Shown here piece after piece: positions 20,972 through 29,005 of a stretch of 64,000 nucleotides of DNA. The translations under genes and the position numbers were made by a program. The notes below the pieces were generated by a model. The model had not been told where the DNA came from. It did not search any database and was given only the letters and a program-made list of their open reading frames with translations. The DNA comes from Streptomyces sp. B21-105 (GTDB taxonomy: Bacteria; Actinomycetota; Actinomycetes; Streptomycetales; Streptomycetaceae): the NCBI RefSeq assembly GCF_036898465.1, contig NZ_JARUMJ010000001.1, forward strand, positions 2,480,001 to 2,544,000, in the 5' to 3' direction. How positions within the stretch are numbered: position 1 is the stretch's first letter; each line of letters starts with the position of its first letter.

Positions 20972-21526
20972 ATGGACAGCCATGCGGAGTACGGGCAGCG
21001 GGTCGTGTGGGCCGTCGTCGGCACCGACATCGGGCCGCTGATGCTGGCGGCGACCTCCGTGGGGCTGCTCAACGTCGTCTTCCACGCCACCGACGCGGTG
21101 CGCGACAAAGCGCTCGCCAGGCTGGCGGAGCGGCTGGGCACGGAGCCCGTCGAGGCGCCCGGCTGCCCGTTGCTGGCCGAGGCGATACGCCAGTTCGACG
21201 CCTACTTCTCAGGGCGGCGGCAGGTCTTCGAGCTACCCCTGGACTGGTCCCTGATCTCGGGCTTCAACCGCCGGGTGCTGCGCGAGCTGGCCTCCGGCGT
21301 TCCCTACGGGGCCGTCGTGGGCTACGGCGATCTGGCGGAGCGGGTGGGGCAGCCGGGGGCGGCGCAGGCGGTGGGAGCGGCGATGGGATCCAATCCGCTG
21401 CCGCTCGTCGTGCCCTGTCACCGGGTGGTGGAGAGGGACGGCGGCATCGGCGGCTTCGGCGGCGGTCTGGAGACGAAGAGGAAGCTGCTCGCCCTGGAAG
21501 GGGTCCTGCCCGAGCCGTTGTTCTGA
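20972..21526 (+). CDS. ogt: Methylated-DNA-protein-cysteine S-methyltransferase
   Basis: This suicide repair protein removes alkyl groups from O6-alkylguanine to its own cysteine. The 184-residue protein has an Ogt/AGT N-terminal domain, an ISGFNRRVLRELASGVPYGAVVGYGDLAE DNA-binding helix region, an RVGQPGAAQAVGAAMGSNPLPLVV segment and the active-site motif PCHRVV near residues 148-153, followed by GGFGGGLETKRKLLALE. It has no Ada regulatory domain. It is one of five DNA repair proteins in the window. A TACCGT box sits six bases before the ATG. Confidence 0.96.
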   Translation: MDSHAEYGQRVVWAVVGTDIGPLMLAATSVGLLNVVFHATDAVRDKALARLAERLGTEPVEAPGCPLLAEAIRQFDAYFSGRRQVFELPLDWSLISGFNRRVLRELASGVPYGAVVGYGDLAERVGQPGAAQAVGAAMGSNPLPLVVPCHRVVERDGGIGGFGGGLETKRKLLALEGVLPEPLF

Positions 21527-21600
21527 ACCGTTCGTATCGGTGGTCCGAGCCGCTCCGCCGGGGTCTGGGCGCGGCGGAGCAGAGGGGGGAGACTGCGCCG

Positions 21601-21753
21601 GTGACCCACATGTCCATGTGCCCGCGCGGCCGGGCCGCCACGCACCGCCACGCGGTGGCGCAGCTCGCCCTCCTGGTGGCGCAGTCCCCGTTCGTGGTGC
21701 GGACCGTCCGTGCGGCGACGCATGCCGGCGCCGTGGAGAGGAGCCTCACGTGA
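21601..21753 (+). CDS. Candidate 50-residue protein or leader coupled to the MFS gene
   Basis: A GTG at 21601 (alternatives ATG 21610 or 21616) opens a 50-codon frame whose TGA overlaps the GTG of the following transporter (GTGA). A G-rich ribosome-binding-like stretch lies near 21583-21589. The peptide is His/Arg/Ala-rich with one Cys and a hydrophobic AQLALLVAQSPFVV stretch. No family is recognised. The overlap suggests that its translation feeds the transporter, but there is no homology evidence. Confidence 0.4.
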   Translation: MTHMSMCPRGRAATHRHAVAQLALLVAQSPFVVRTVRAATHAGAVERSLT

Positions 21754-23054
21754 CCGCCGCCGAGCGCGCCGCGGCGCCGCCCGTGGACGCGGTGCGGCTG
21801 CCCGCGCTGCGCCGTCGCACGACCGTCGTGCTGGTCGCCAGCCAGATCCTCGGCGGGCTCGGCGTCGCCACCGGCATCGCGCTGGCAGCCGTCCTGGCCC
21901 GGCAGGTCAGCGGCACGGAGGCCTTGTCCGGGCTCGCGCCCACCGCGACCGTCGCCGGCACGGCCGTGCTGTCGATGCCGATGGCCGCGTTGATGACCGC
22001 GCGCGGCCGCCGTCCGGGGCTGGTGCTGGCCTACCTCATCGGCGCGCTGGGTGCCGGCGTCGTGGTGGTGGCGGCACACTTCGGGAACTTTCCGCTGCTG
22101 CTGTGCGGCATGGCCGCGTTCGGCGCGGCCTCCTCGGCGAATCTGCAGGCCCGGTTCGCCGCCGCCGACCTCGCCGAGCCGCGGCACCGGGCTCGGGCCA
22201 TCTCCGACGTCGTGTGGGCGACGACCGTCGGTGCGGTCCTCGGCCCGAACATCGCCGCGCCCGCCGGCCGCAGCGTCGCCGGGCTCGGGATACCCGCGGC
22301 GGCGGGCCCCTTCCTGTGGGCGGCCGGCGTCTTCGTCGTCGCGGCGGTGGTCGTGGCGGTCTGGCTGCGCCCGGATCCGCTGCTGACGGCCCGCGCGCTG
22401 GCGCCGGAGGACGAGCGGTCCTCCGAGGCCCGTTCCCTGCGGGCGGGTCTGGCGGCCGTCGCCGCCTCGCCGCGCGCACGGCTGGCGCTGGTGACGGTGG
22501 CCGTGTCGCACACGGCAATGGTCTCGGTCATGTCGATGACCCCGGTGGACCTCGCCCATCACGGCGCGAGCATCGAGCTGATCGGGCTGGTCATCAGCGG
22601 GCACATCGTCGGCATGTACGCGTTCGCGCCGTTGATGGGGCGGCTGGCCGACCGGGTGGGGCGCTTCTCGGTGACGGGCCTCGCGGCGGGGCTGCTGGCC
22701 GTGGCCCTGTTCCTGGCGGGGACGGCGGGCGACGACCCCCGGCAGACCGCCGCCGGACTGTTCGTCCTGGGCCTCGGCTGGTCGGCCGGGCTGGTCTCCG
22801 GTTCGGCGCTGCTCACCGACGCGGTGCCGCAGTCCGCGCGGGCCGCCGCCCAGGGAATCTCCGACCTCGCCATGAACACCTCGGCGGGCGTCGGCGGGGC
22901 GATCGCCGGGCTCGTGGTGGCACGGGCGAGCTACGGGTGGCTCAACGTCGCCGCGGCTGCCCTGCTCCTCCCGCTGGCCGCCCTGGCGTTGTTCACCCGG
23001 AGCGGGGGCCGCGGCGGCGGTGTGGGCGGTGTGGGCGGCGATCGTCAGTCGTAG
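21750..23054 (+). CDS. MFS transporter
   Basis: A 434-residue major facilitator with about 12 hydrophobic segments. The cytosolic loop between helices 2 and 3 has ARGRRPGLVLAY, and the matching loop in the second half has GRLADRVGRFSVTG, both typical MFS loop signatures. It resembles drug:H+ antiporters, but the substrate is unknown. The GTG at 21750 has GGAGAGGAG seven bases upstream and overlaps the stop of the small ORF. Its end overlaps the convergent VOC gene by ten bases. Confidence 0.9.
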   Translation: MTAAERAAAPPVDAVRLPALRRRTTVVLVASQILGGLGVATGIALAAVLARQVSGTEALSGLAPTATVAGTAVLSMPMAALMTARGRRPGLVLAYLIGALGAGVVVVAAHFGNFPLLLCGMAAFGAASSANLQARFAAADLAEPRHRARAISDVVWATTVGAVLGPNIAAPAGRSVAGLGIPAAAGPFLWAAGVFVVAAVVVAVWLRPDPLLTARALAPEDERSSEARSLRAGLAAVAASPRARLALVTVAVSHTAMVSVMSMTPVDLAHHGASIELIGLVISGHIVGMYAFAPLMGRLADRVGRFSVTGLAAGLLAVALFLAGTAGDDPRQTAAGLFVLGLGWSAGLVSGSALLTDAVPQSARAAAQGISDLAMNTSAGVGGAIAGLVVARASYGWLNVAAAALLLPLAALALFTRSGGRGGGVGGVGGDRQS

Positions 23055-23473
23055 TGCCGCGCCTCCACGACGTTGCCGTCCGGGTCGCGGAAGTAGAAGC
23101 TGCGCGTGGCGTCACCGCGGGCGCCGAAGGAGCCGTGCGCGACATCCGACACCGGGACGGCCCGCTCCTCCAGGCGGCCGCGGAGGGCGTCGAAGTCTCC
23201 CCTCGGCAGGGCGAGGCAGACGTGGTTCGCGGGATGCCCCGCGCTGTCGGCGGCCCCGGGAAGCATCCTCATGCGCTCCGCTGCCGCCGACGGCATCAGG
23301 TCGAGCAGCGAGTCCTCGCTGACGCGGACGGAGGGGAAGGGCGCCTCACCGGCGACGAACTCGGCGAGTCTGACGGGCGTCAGCCCGACGGTCCGCTCGT
23401 AGAAGTCGGCCGCGGCTGCCGGGTCGCGCACCCACAGGACGACGTGGTCGAGACGTGCCGTGTGCTCCTTCAT
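23045..23473 (-). CDS. VOC-family protein (glyoxalase/bleomycin resistance fold)
   Basis: A 142-residue protein with two beta-alpha-beta-beta-beta modules: LDHVVLWVRDPAAAADFYERTVGL at the start, NHVCLALPRGDFDAL in the middle, and SFYFRDPDGNVVEARHYD at the end. His in LDHVV and NHVC and the Glu of VVEARHYD are the usual metal ligands. Members include glyoxalases, extradiol dioxygenases and antibiotic-binding proteins, so the substrate is open. The 3' end overlaps the MFS gene tail to tail. Confidence 0.88.
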   Translation of the reverse strand: MKEHTARLDHVVLWVRDPAAAADFYERTVGLTPVRLAEFVAGEAPFPSVRVSEDSLLDLMPSAAAERMRMLPGAADSAGHPANHVCLALPRGDFDALRGRLEERAVPVSDVAHGSFGARGDATRSFYFRDPDGNVVEARHYD

Positions 23474-23572
23474 GCCTTCCAGGCTGGTGTCCTGCCCCAC
23501 AGGACGCAAGGGTTTGGCCGGGCGCCCCGCCCGCCAGAGATGAGAGGAGACCGACGGACAGGAGGCAAACGC

Positions 23573-24481
23573 GTGGTGCTGGTGGTGTCGGAAGAGGTGC
23601 GGAACGCGGTCGACGCGCGTCAACCCGTGGTGGCCCTGGAGTCCACGATCATCTCGCACGGGCTGCCCCGCCCGCGCAATCTCGAGGTGGCGCTGGAGCT
23701 GGAGGCCGTCGTCCGCGCGGAGGGCGCCGTGCCGGCGACGATCGCCGTGTTGGACGGGCGGCCCCATGTGGGACTGGACGAGAAGCAGTTGGAGCGGGTC
23801 GCCAACGAGGACGGCTTTCGCAAGCTGGGCCATCGCGACCTGCCGCTGGCGGTGGCGTCCGGAGCGAGCGGCGCGACCACGGTGTCGGCGACGGCGCTGC
23901 TGGCGGCGCTGGCGGGCGTGCGGGTGTTCGCGACGGGCGGCCTCGGCGGGGTGCACCGGGAGTGGACGGTCACCCAGGACGAGTCGGCCGACCTGGGGCT
24001 GCTGGCGAGCACCCGGATCACGGTGGTCTGCGCGGGGGTCAAGTCGATCCTGGACGTGCCGGCGACCCTGCAACGGCTGGAGACGCTGGGCGTCGCCGTC
24101 GCCGGGTACGGCACCGACCGCTTCCCCGGGTTCTACCTGTCCGACTCGGGTCATCCGGTGGACTGGACGGTGCGCGATCCGGAGCAGGTGGCAGCCGTGA
24201 TGCGGGCCCAGGACGCCCTCGGCGCGCCCCGCTCGGCCCTGATCGTCGCCAACCCGGTCCCCGAGGAGGAGCAGCTGGATCCCGAGCTGCACGCGCGTGT
24301 GCTCGCCGACGCGCTGCACGCGTGCGAGGAGGCCGGTGTCTTGGGCCAGGGGGTCACGCCGTTCCTGCTCGACTACCTGGTCCGGCACACCGACGGCGCG
24401 TCCCTTAGCGCCAACCTGGCGGCGGTGCGCGGCAACGTACGCCTGGCGGCACGCATCGCGACGGCGTGGTCCGAGGCATGA
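23573..24481 (+). CDS. psuG: Pseudouridine-5'-phosphate glycosidase
   Basis: PsuG splits the C-glycosidic bond of pseudouridine 5'-phosphate to uracil and ribose 5-phosphate. The 302-residue protein shows the family's VVALESTIISHGLPRP N-terminus, HVGLDEKQLE, VFATGGLGGVHR, and the C-terminal NPVPEEEQL and GQGVTPFLLDYL segments. The catalytic Lys and Asp are in KLGHRDL-type and later segments. The GTG at 23573 is preceded by ACAGGAGG. Its stop overlaps the ATG of the pfkB-type kinase (ATGA), the usual psuG-psuK arrangement. Confidence 0.95.
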   Translation: MVLVVSEEVRNAVDARQPVVALESTIISHGLPRPRNLEVALELEAVVRAEGAVPATIAVLDGRPHVGLDEKQLERVANEDGFRKLGHRDLPLAVASGASGATTVSATALLAALAGVRVFATGGLGGVHREWTVTQDESADLGLLASTRITVVCAGVKSILDVPATLQRLETLGVAVAGYGTDRFPGFYLSDSGHPVDWTVRDPEQVAAVMRAQDALGAPRSALIVANPVPEEEQLDPELHARVLADALHACEEAGVLGQGVTPFLLDYLVRHTDGASLSANLAAVRGNVRLAARIATAWSEA

Positions 24482-25653
24482 CGGCGCGACCGGACGGGGC
24501 GAGCCGTGACCACGCGGGCCCGGTCCGGAGCCCGAAGACACCCGCGGGCGCGAGGCCCACGGCGGACGCGGAGGACGCGGCAGACGCGGAGGGGACGTCC
24601 GGCGCGGAGGCGGGCATCGGGCCCCGGGTGACGGCCGGCGCGGGGGCGCCGGTCGGGTCCGGGGGCCTGTCCGGTTCCGCGCCGGAGGGTCCGTCGGGAG
24701 GGCCGTCGGGGGGTGGGGCGTTGCTGGTCGTCGGGGACGTGGTGACGGACGTCGTCGCCCGGCACCGGGGTCCGCTGGCCTCGGGAACGGACACCGTCGC
24801 GGTGATCCGGACCCTGCCGGGCGGCGCGGGCGCCAACGTGGCGTGCTGGGCGGCCCACTGGGGCTGTGCGGACGTCCGGCTGCTCGGCCGGGTGGGCGCG
24901 GACTCGGTGACCTGGCACGAACGGGCGCTGACCGCCGGCGGGGTACGGCCCCTTCTCGTCGTGGATCCGCTCGCGTCGACCGGCACGGTGATCTGTCTCG
25001 TCGACACGGACGCGGCGGCGGAGCGGACGTTCCTCACCGACAGCGGCGCCTCCCTGCGCCTCGCCCCCGCCGACTGGTCGGATTCCCTGCTGGACGGCGT
25101 CGGCCGGCTCCACCTCTCCGGTTACCTGCTGTTCTCGGAGTCGGGGCGGGCGCTGGTGCGTACGGCGTCGGGGGCGGCACGCGCGCGGGGAATCCCGGTG
25201 AGCCTCGACCCGGCGTCGGCGGGCTTTCTGGTGGAACTGGGCCTCCACCGCTTCCTGAGCCTCGTCGCGGATGTGGACGTGCTGCTGCCCAGTCGTGACG
25301 AGGCCCGTCTGCTCACCGGCGTGTCCGACGGGGAGGACGCGGCGGCCGAGCTGAGCCGCCGTGTGCCGCTGGTGGTGGCCAAGCAGGGGGCGGACGGCGC
25401 GCTGGTTGCCCGCGAGGGCGCGGTCCTCGCCCGCGTTCCCGCGACCCCCGCGACCCCCCGGGACACGACGGGCGCCGGCGACGCCTTCACCGGCGCGTTC
25501 CTCGCGGCGCTGCTCGCGGGCGTCGACGCCGTGGGCGCGGCGGCCGAGGGATGCCGGGCGGGCGCCCGGGCCGTGGAACGGGTGGGCGGCCGGCCGCCCA
25601 CCCCGGAAGAGGCCACGGCGACGACGACGGACCGGGCCATCCGGGCGGGCTGA
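24478..25653 (+). CDS. psuK: PfkB-family carbohydrate kinase, probable pseudouridine kinase
   Basis: PfkB/ribokinase fold. Recognised parts are GDVVTDVVARHRGPLASGTDT, the GGAGANVACWAAHWG signature 1, GRVGADSVTWHERAL, and the C-terminal TTGAGDAFTGAFLAALL signature 2 with the catalytic Asp. Residues 1-80 are an Ala/Gly/Ser/Glu-rich extension absent from typical members. Because it overlaps psuG, it most likely phosphorylates pseudouridine to supply PsuG with substrate; this is from context. The ATG at 24478 was chosen for the ATGA overlap. Confidence 0.88.
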   Translation: MTARPDGASRDHAGPVRSPKTPAGARPTADAEDAADAEGTSGAEAGIGPRVTAGAGAPVGSGGLSGSAPEGPSGGPSGGGALLVVGDVVTDVVARHRGPLASGTDTVAVIRTLPGGAGANVACWAAHWGCADVRLLGRVGADSVTWHERALTAGGVRPLLVVDPLASTGTVICLVDTDAAAERTFLTDSGASLRLAPADWSDSLLDGVGRLHLSGYLLFSESGRALVRTASGAARARGIPVSLDPASAGFLVELGLHRFLSLVADVDVLLPSRDEARLLTGVSDGEDAAAELSRRVPLVVAKQGADGALVAREGAVLARVPATPATPRDTTGAGDAFTGAFLAALLAGVDAVGAAAEGCRAGARAVERVGGRPPTPEEATATTTDRAIRAG

Positions 25654-25728
25654 AGAGCGCGACGCCCCCGCAGGACGCTCCGGACGGGCTGAAGCTACGC
25701 GACGCCCCCGCCGGGGGCTCCGGGCGGG
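25640..25728. repeat. Imperfect tandem repeat at the psuK 3' end
   Basis: Two units of about 43 bp, each running from GGGCTGAAG through GCGACGCCCCCGC to GCTCCGG, follow each other from the psuK stop to just before the convergent methyltransferase gene. The first unit includes the psuK stop codon. Confidence 0.6.
25704..25718. terminator. Short GC hairpin between convergent genes
   Basis: GCCCCC and GGGGGC pair around a three-base loop between the stops at 25653 and 25733. It could end transcription from both sides. No U-tract is present. Confidence 0.5.
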
Positions 25729-25732
25729 CTCG

Positions 25733-26527
25733 TTACTCCTTGCGTCCCCAAGCCGAGATCATCGGGGCCGTCGCCAGGTCCATGCCACCTCCGGCGACGT
25801 TGGCCAGATGCCGGTCGATCTCCTCGTCCGTCGCGACGCCCGCCCCGACGAGCTGCTCGCGGATCTGGCGGACCGTCGCGGACTCCAGAGCGGCGCAGGC
25901 GGGCGAGGTGACGGGGAAGTAGGCGTCGGCCTCGACACGGCGCAATCCGGCCTCGCGCAGCAGACGTGGCAGCTTGCGGCCGTAGGAGAGGTCGGCGCCC
26001 CGGCCGGCGAGGAGCTGACGGAAGCCGTGCCGCAGACGGTTCGCGAGCTGCTGCTCGGGGCCGTGCTCGTCGGGGCAGGGCAGAGGCTGCAGGGCGGGGT
26101 CGGCGTCCTCGATGAGCAGCCGTCCGCCCGGGCGCAAGGCGCCCACCATCGACCGCAACGCCCGCTCCCGGTCGGGGATGTGGACCAGCACGAGCCTGGC
26201 GTGCACCAGATCGAAGCCCTCCATCGGCGGCTCGTCGGCGCCGAGGTCGTGGACGCGGACCTCGACCGGCGGGCGGGCGGGCGACACCAGCCGGGAGGTG
26301 TCGACGTCGGTCGCGAGGACCTTGCCGGTCGGGCCTACCCTCTTCGCCAGCCAGGACACGACGGAGGAGCCGCCCGCACCGGCCTCCCAGCAGCGCCAGC
26401 CCGGTCCGACCCCGAGCCCTTCCAGATGACGGAACGTGGTCGGGTCGAAGAGGGTGGCGAAGGCGTCGAAGCGCTCCCCCGCCTCGGGCTGCCGGTTGTC
26501 GAGGAGGTATCCGTCGGATCGCGTCAT
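25733..26527 (-). CDS. Class I SAM-dependent methyltransferase
   Basis: A 264-residue Rossmann-fold methyltransferase. The SAM-binding motif I is WEAGAGGSSVVSWLA near residue 47, an acidic residue ends strand 2 (VLATDVD), and the post-motif is FDLVHARLVLVHIPDRERALRSMVGALRPGGRLLIED, as in UbiE/Methyltransf_11 enzymes. The C-terminal half contains a helical lid that may choose the substrate. The target is unknown and neighbours do not suggest one. Confidence 0.88.
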   Translation of the reverse strand: MTRSDGYLLDNRQPEAGERFDAFATLFDPTTFRHLEGLGVGPGWRCWEAGAGGSSVVSWLAKRVGPTGKVLATDVDTSRLVSPARPPVEVRVHDLGADEPPMEGFDLVHARLVLVHIPDRERALRSMVGALRPGGRLLIEDADPALQPLPCPDEHGPEQQLANRLRHGFRQLLAGRGADLSYGRKLPRLLREAGLRRVEADAYFPVTSPACAALESATVRQIREQLVGAGVATDEEIDRHLANVAGGGMDLATAPMISAWGRKE

Positions 26528-26658
26528 AGGCCGATCATCCCAGCCCCGCGGCCTGCCGGAGGTGGTCGACGCGGCCGGGTCCAGGATGCCGTGGAGGCCC
26601 GTCAGCGGCCGAAGCGTCGTCGGGATCGGCCCGGGGTGTCCTCAGGGCCGGGGTGTCG

Positions 26659-27093
26659 TCAGGGTCGGGTCGGGTCGCTGCTCGCGTAGACGCTCTCCGC
26701 CCAGGCGGCGATCTGGTCGTCGGTCAGGTGCCGGGCGAGGTCGGCTTCGCTGATCATGCCCACCAGTCGCTTGTTCTCGATGACGGGGAGCCGGCGGATC
26801 TGGTGGTCCTTCATCTCCTGGACCACCTCGCCGACGTCCGCGTCGGCGTCGATCCAGCGTGGCGTTCCGTGAGCCATGTCCCCGGCGGTGATCCGGGCGG
26901 GGTCATGGCCCACGGCCACGCAGCCGACGACGATGTCCCTGTCGGTGAGGATGCCGCAGAGCCGCTCGTTCTCGTCGCTGATCGGCAGCGCCCCGACGTT
27001 CAGTTCGCGCATCAGCCGGGCGGCGTGGTCGAGGGTCTGGTGGGCGGGGATCCACTGGGCGCCCCGGTGCATGATGTCTCCGGCGGTGGTCAT
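26659..27093 (-). CDS. CBS-domain pair protein
   Basis: A 144-residue protein made of two CBS domains (about residues 8-62 and 75-132), recognisable by TAGDIMHRGAQWI, LCGILTDRDIVVG, HQIRRLPVIENKRLVGMISEADLARHL. CBS pairs bind adenosine nucleotides and act as energy sensors, or dimerise as hypoxia-response-type proteins when stand-alone. The ATG at 27093 has GGGAGG upstream; a longer in-frame form to 27129 is possible but lacks a ribosome binding site. The interval 27094-27293 contains a direct repeat of GGCTCATGGGCAAAGA (27198 and 27216) and a terminator. Confidence 0.9.
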   Translation of the reverse strand: MTTAGDIMHRGAQWIPAHQTLDHAARLMRELNVGALPISDENERLCGILTDRDIVVGCVAVGHDPARITAGDMAHGTPRWIDADADVGEVVQEMKDHQIRRLPVIENKRLVGMISEADLARHLTDDQIAAWAESVYASSDPTRP

Positions 27094-27260
27094 GAAGAAC
27101 CTCCCGGTGCCGGACGGCCGGCGCGGCACGGGGGGCGCCGCAAGTCCCGGCCCTTCATTGTCGCCGGGCCGCCAGGGGCCCGCATCTCAACTCCGGCGGC
27201 TCATGGGCAAAGAGTGGCTCATGGGCAAAGAAGCCCGGCGCGTCCCCGCCGTGAGCGGTT

Positions 27261-27280
27261 CGCCGGCGCGGAAGCCGGCG
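27261..27280 (-). terminator. Hairpin after the uridine-kinase-like gene
   Basis: CGCCGGC and GCCGGCG form a perfect 7-bp stem around a six-base loop, 14 bases beyond the stop at 27294 on the minus strand. Confidence 0.55.
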
Positions 27281-27293
27281 CCCGGTCTGGGCG

Positions 27294-27926
27294 TCAGCCG
27301 CCCCAGGCCGGGTGACGCGGGTCGTCCGCGCGGACGAGTACGTCCGCGGTGGCGGCGGGGTCGGTCTCCTGGGCGTACCGCTCGAAGGCGGGGAGCGTCC
27401 AGTGGTCGGTTTCGGGGGTGCGGCGGCGCAGTGCGGCCGGTGAGAGGAGGGCGTGGACCGTCAGATCGAAGGGGAACCAATGCCGCAGGAGAAGGGGACC
27501 GTGCAGCAACAGGAAGCCCCCCGGGGGCAGTGCGACGTAGCCGCTGCGGGTGGCGCGGTCGGTGACGGGGTCCCGCAGGTCGGGCAGGATCCGCCCGTTC
27601 CCGTCGGCCTCGAGCGGGTTGAACACCTCGCGCCACAGCGCGCCGGTGTCGAACCAGCCGTCGAGGTAGGCGTCGACGTCGTGGTGGCCGTACTCCAGGC
27701 GGAGGGAGGCCGGGCGCAGGAAGCCGTGCGTGTCCACGACGCACGATGGCCGGCCGCGGGTACGCAGCGCTTCCGCGACGCGCTCGGCGAGATCTCCGGG
27801 GCGGGCCGCCGGCGCGCCGTCGAAGGCGATGCGGCGCCAGGGGCTGCCGTCGTCCGGTTCCAGGTCGAGCAGGCGCTCGGTGAGGAGGTCGCCGAGCCGT
27901 TCCCAGGTGATCGCTTCGAGTCGCAC
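27294..27926 (-). CDS. Uridine kinase-like protein with a degenerate P-loop
   Basis: The 210-residue protein aligns by eye with actinobacterial proteins called uridine kinases: RRIAFDGAPAARPGDLAERV, then PSCVVDTHGFLRPASLRLEYG, YLDGWFDTGALWREVFNPL, YVALPPGGFLLLHGPLLLRHWFPFDLTVHALLSPAALRRRT. The fold is that of P-loop kinases, but the Walker A position reads GAPAARPGD (from residue 37) with no Gly-Lys-Ser/Thr. Catalysis in the normal way is therefore doubtful. The GTG at 27926 gives the usual length. It may be a regulatory or nucleotide-binding derivative. Confidence 0.7.
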   Translation of the reverse strand: MRLEAITWERLGDLLTERLLDLEPDDGSPWRRIAFDGAPAARPGDLAERVAEALRTRGRPSCVVDTHGFLRPASLRLEYGHHDVDAYLDGWFDTGALWREVFNPLEADGNGRILPDLRDPVTDRATRSGYVALPPGGFLLLHGPLLLRHWFPFDLTVHALLSPAALRRRTPETDHWTLPAFERYAQETDPAATADVLVRADDPRHPAWGG

Positions 27927-28101
27927 ACGGCCATCATGCGTCAGGCGCTCGCCGCGGCGGCCTGCGGGGAGTCTGGGGAGTCTTTGGACGCGCTCTCCGG
28001 ACGGGGTCTGCAGAGGGCGGTCTTCGAGGGGTCGGCGGCGGGACCGCGGGGCAGGCGGCGGGCGGGGTGCCACCGCGGCGAGGAGGGGGAATGAACCCCT
28101 C

Positions 28102-28953
28102 ATGGCAACCACAGCCCTCCCGGCCCCTGCTCCCGGATCCGGGCCCGAGTCCAGGTCCCTTTCCGAGTCCGCGTCCGAGTCCGAGCCAAGGTCCGGTTCC
28201 GAGTCCAGGCCCGGACCCGGATCGGGAACCGGAATCGGAATCGGCATCGGGTCCGGCCTTCTGGTCGTCCAGCCGCTGCGGCGGAAGCACTGCGCCGGTT
28301 GCCAAGGCGGGCCGCTGTCGATGCTGGTCCTGGAGGACGCCGCACCGCGCTGCCTCGACTGCGCCGACCTCGGGCACATGGTGTTCCTGCCGCGCGGCGA
28401 CACGGCGCTGACCCGCAGGTCACGGGAGGAGAGCGGGCTGTCGGTGGTGGTCGTCCGGTTCAACCGGCGCAGGGGACGGTACGAACGACAGGGCGTCCTG
28501 GTCGAGGAGGTGGCGCTCACCCGCGCCGAGGAACGGTGCCTGGCGGACGCGGAGGCCCGGCGCCGGCGCCGGGCGCGCGACGCCCGGCTGCGGTCGGCGC
28601 AGGACGCGCACTTCGCGGAGGCGTTCGCGGCGGAGATCCTGCGGCTGTTCCCGGGCTGTCCGGCCGACCGGGCGCGTGGGATCGCCGCGCATGCCTCGCT
28701 GCGCGGCAGCGGCCGGGTCGGCCGCAGCGCCGCCGGGCGGGCCCTGTCCGAGGCAGCGGTCGTCTTCGCGGTCAGGGCGTCCGTCCGGCACCTGGACACC
28801 CCGTACGACCGGCTGCTGATGAGCGGCGTGCCACGGTACGAGGCACGCCGCCGGATCGCGGCGGACGTGGAGACGCTGATCCGCGCGTGGGGCGGGGATC
28901 GGAACGTACGGACGGCACGGGACGGAACCGCGGCACAGAGGACGGTTGCGTAG
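28102..28953 (+). CDS. DUF2293-domain protein with a Ser/Glu/Gly-rich N-terminus
   Basis: The C-terminal part (about residues 160-250) has the DUF2293 pattern: AEAFAAEILRLFPGCPADRARGIAAHASLRGSGRVGRSAAGRALSEAAVVFAVRASVRHLDTPYDRLL. A CAGC...CLDC pair near residues 60-85 could form a zinc knuckle. Residues 5-50 are a low-complexity stretch coded by short CGAGTCC-type repeats. The function is unknown. The start at 28102 is the best available ATG; AGGAGGGGG lies about 13 bases before it. Confidence 0.75.
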   Translation: MATTALPAPAPGSGPESRSLSESASESEPRSGSESRPGPGSGTGIGIGIGSGLLVVQPLRRKHCAGCQGGPLSMLVLEDAAPRCLDCADLGHMVFLPRGDTALTRRSREESGLSVVVVRFNRRRGRYERQGVLVEEVALTRAEERCLADAEARRRRRARDARLRSAQDAHFAEAFAAEILRLFPGCPADRARGIAAHASLRGSGRVGRSAAGRALSEAAVVFAVRASVRHLDTPYDRLLMSGVPRYEARRRIAADVETLIRAWGGDRNVRTARDGTAAQRTVA

Positions 28954-29005
28954 CGCGCGGCGGTACGGGCAGGATCACGCTCGACGGGTGGGAGTTGACG
29001 TTGCC

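Noticed and set aside
28130..28250. CRISPR-like array
   Set aside because: The repeats are 6-14 bp with no spacers and lie inside a coding region; they are simple tandem repeats.
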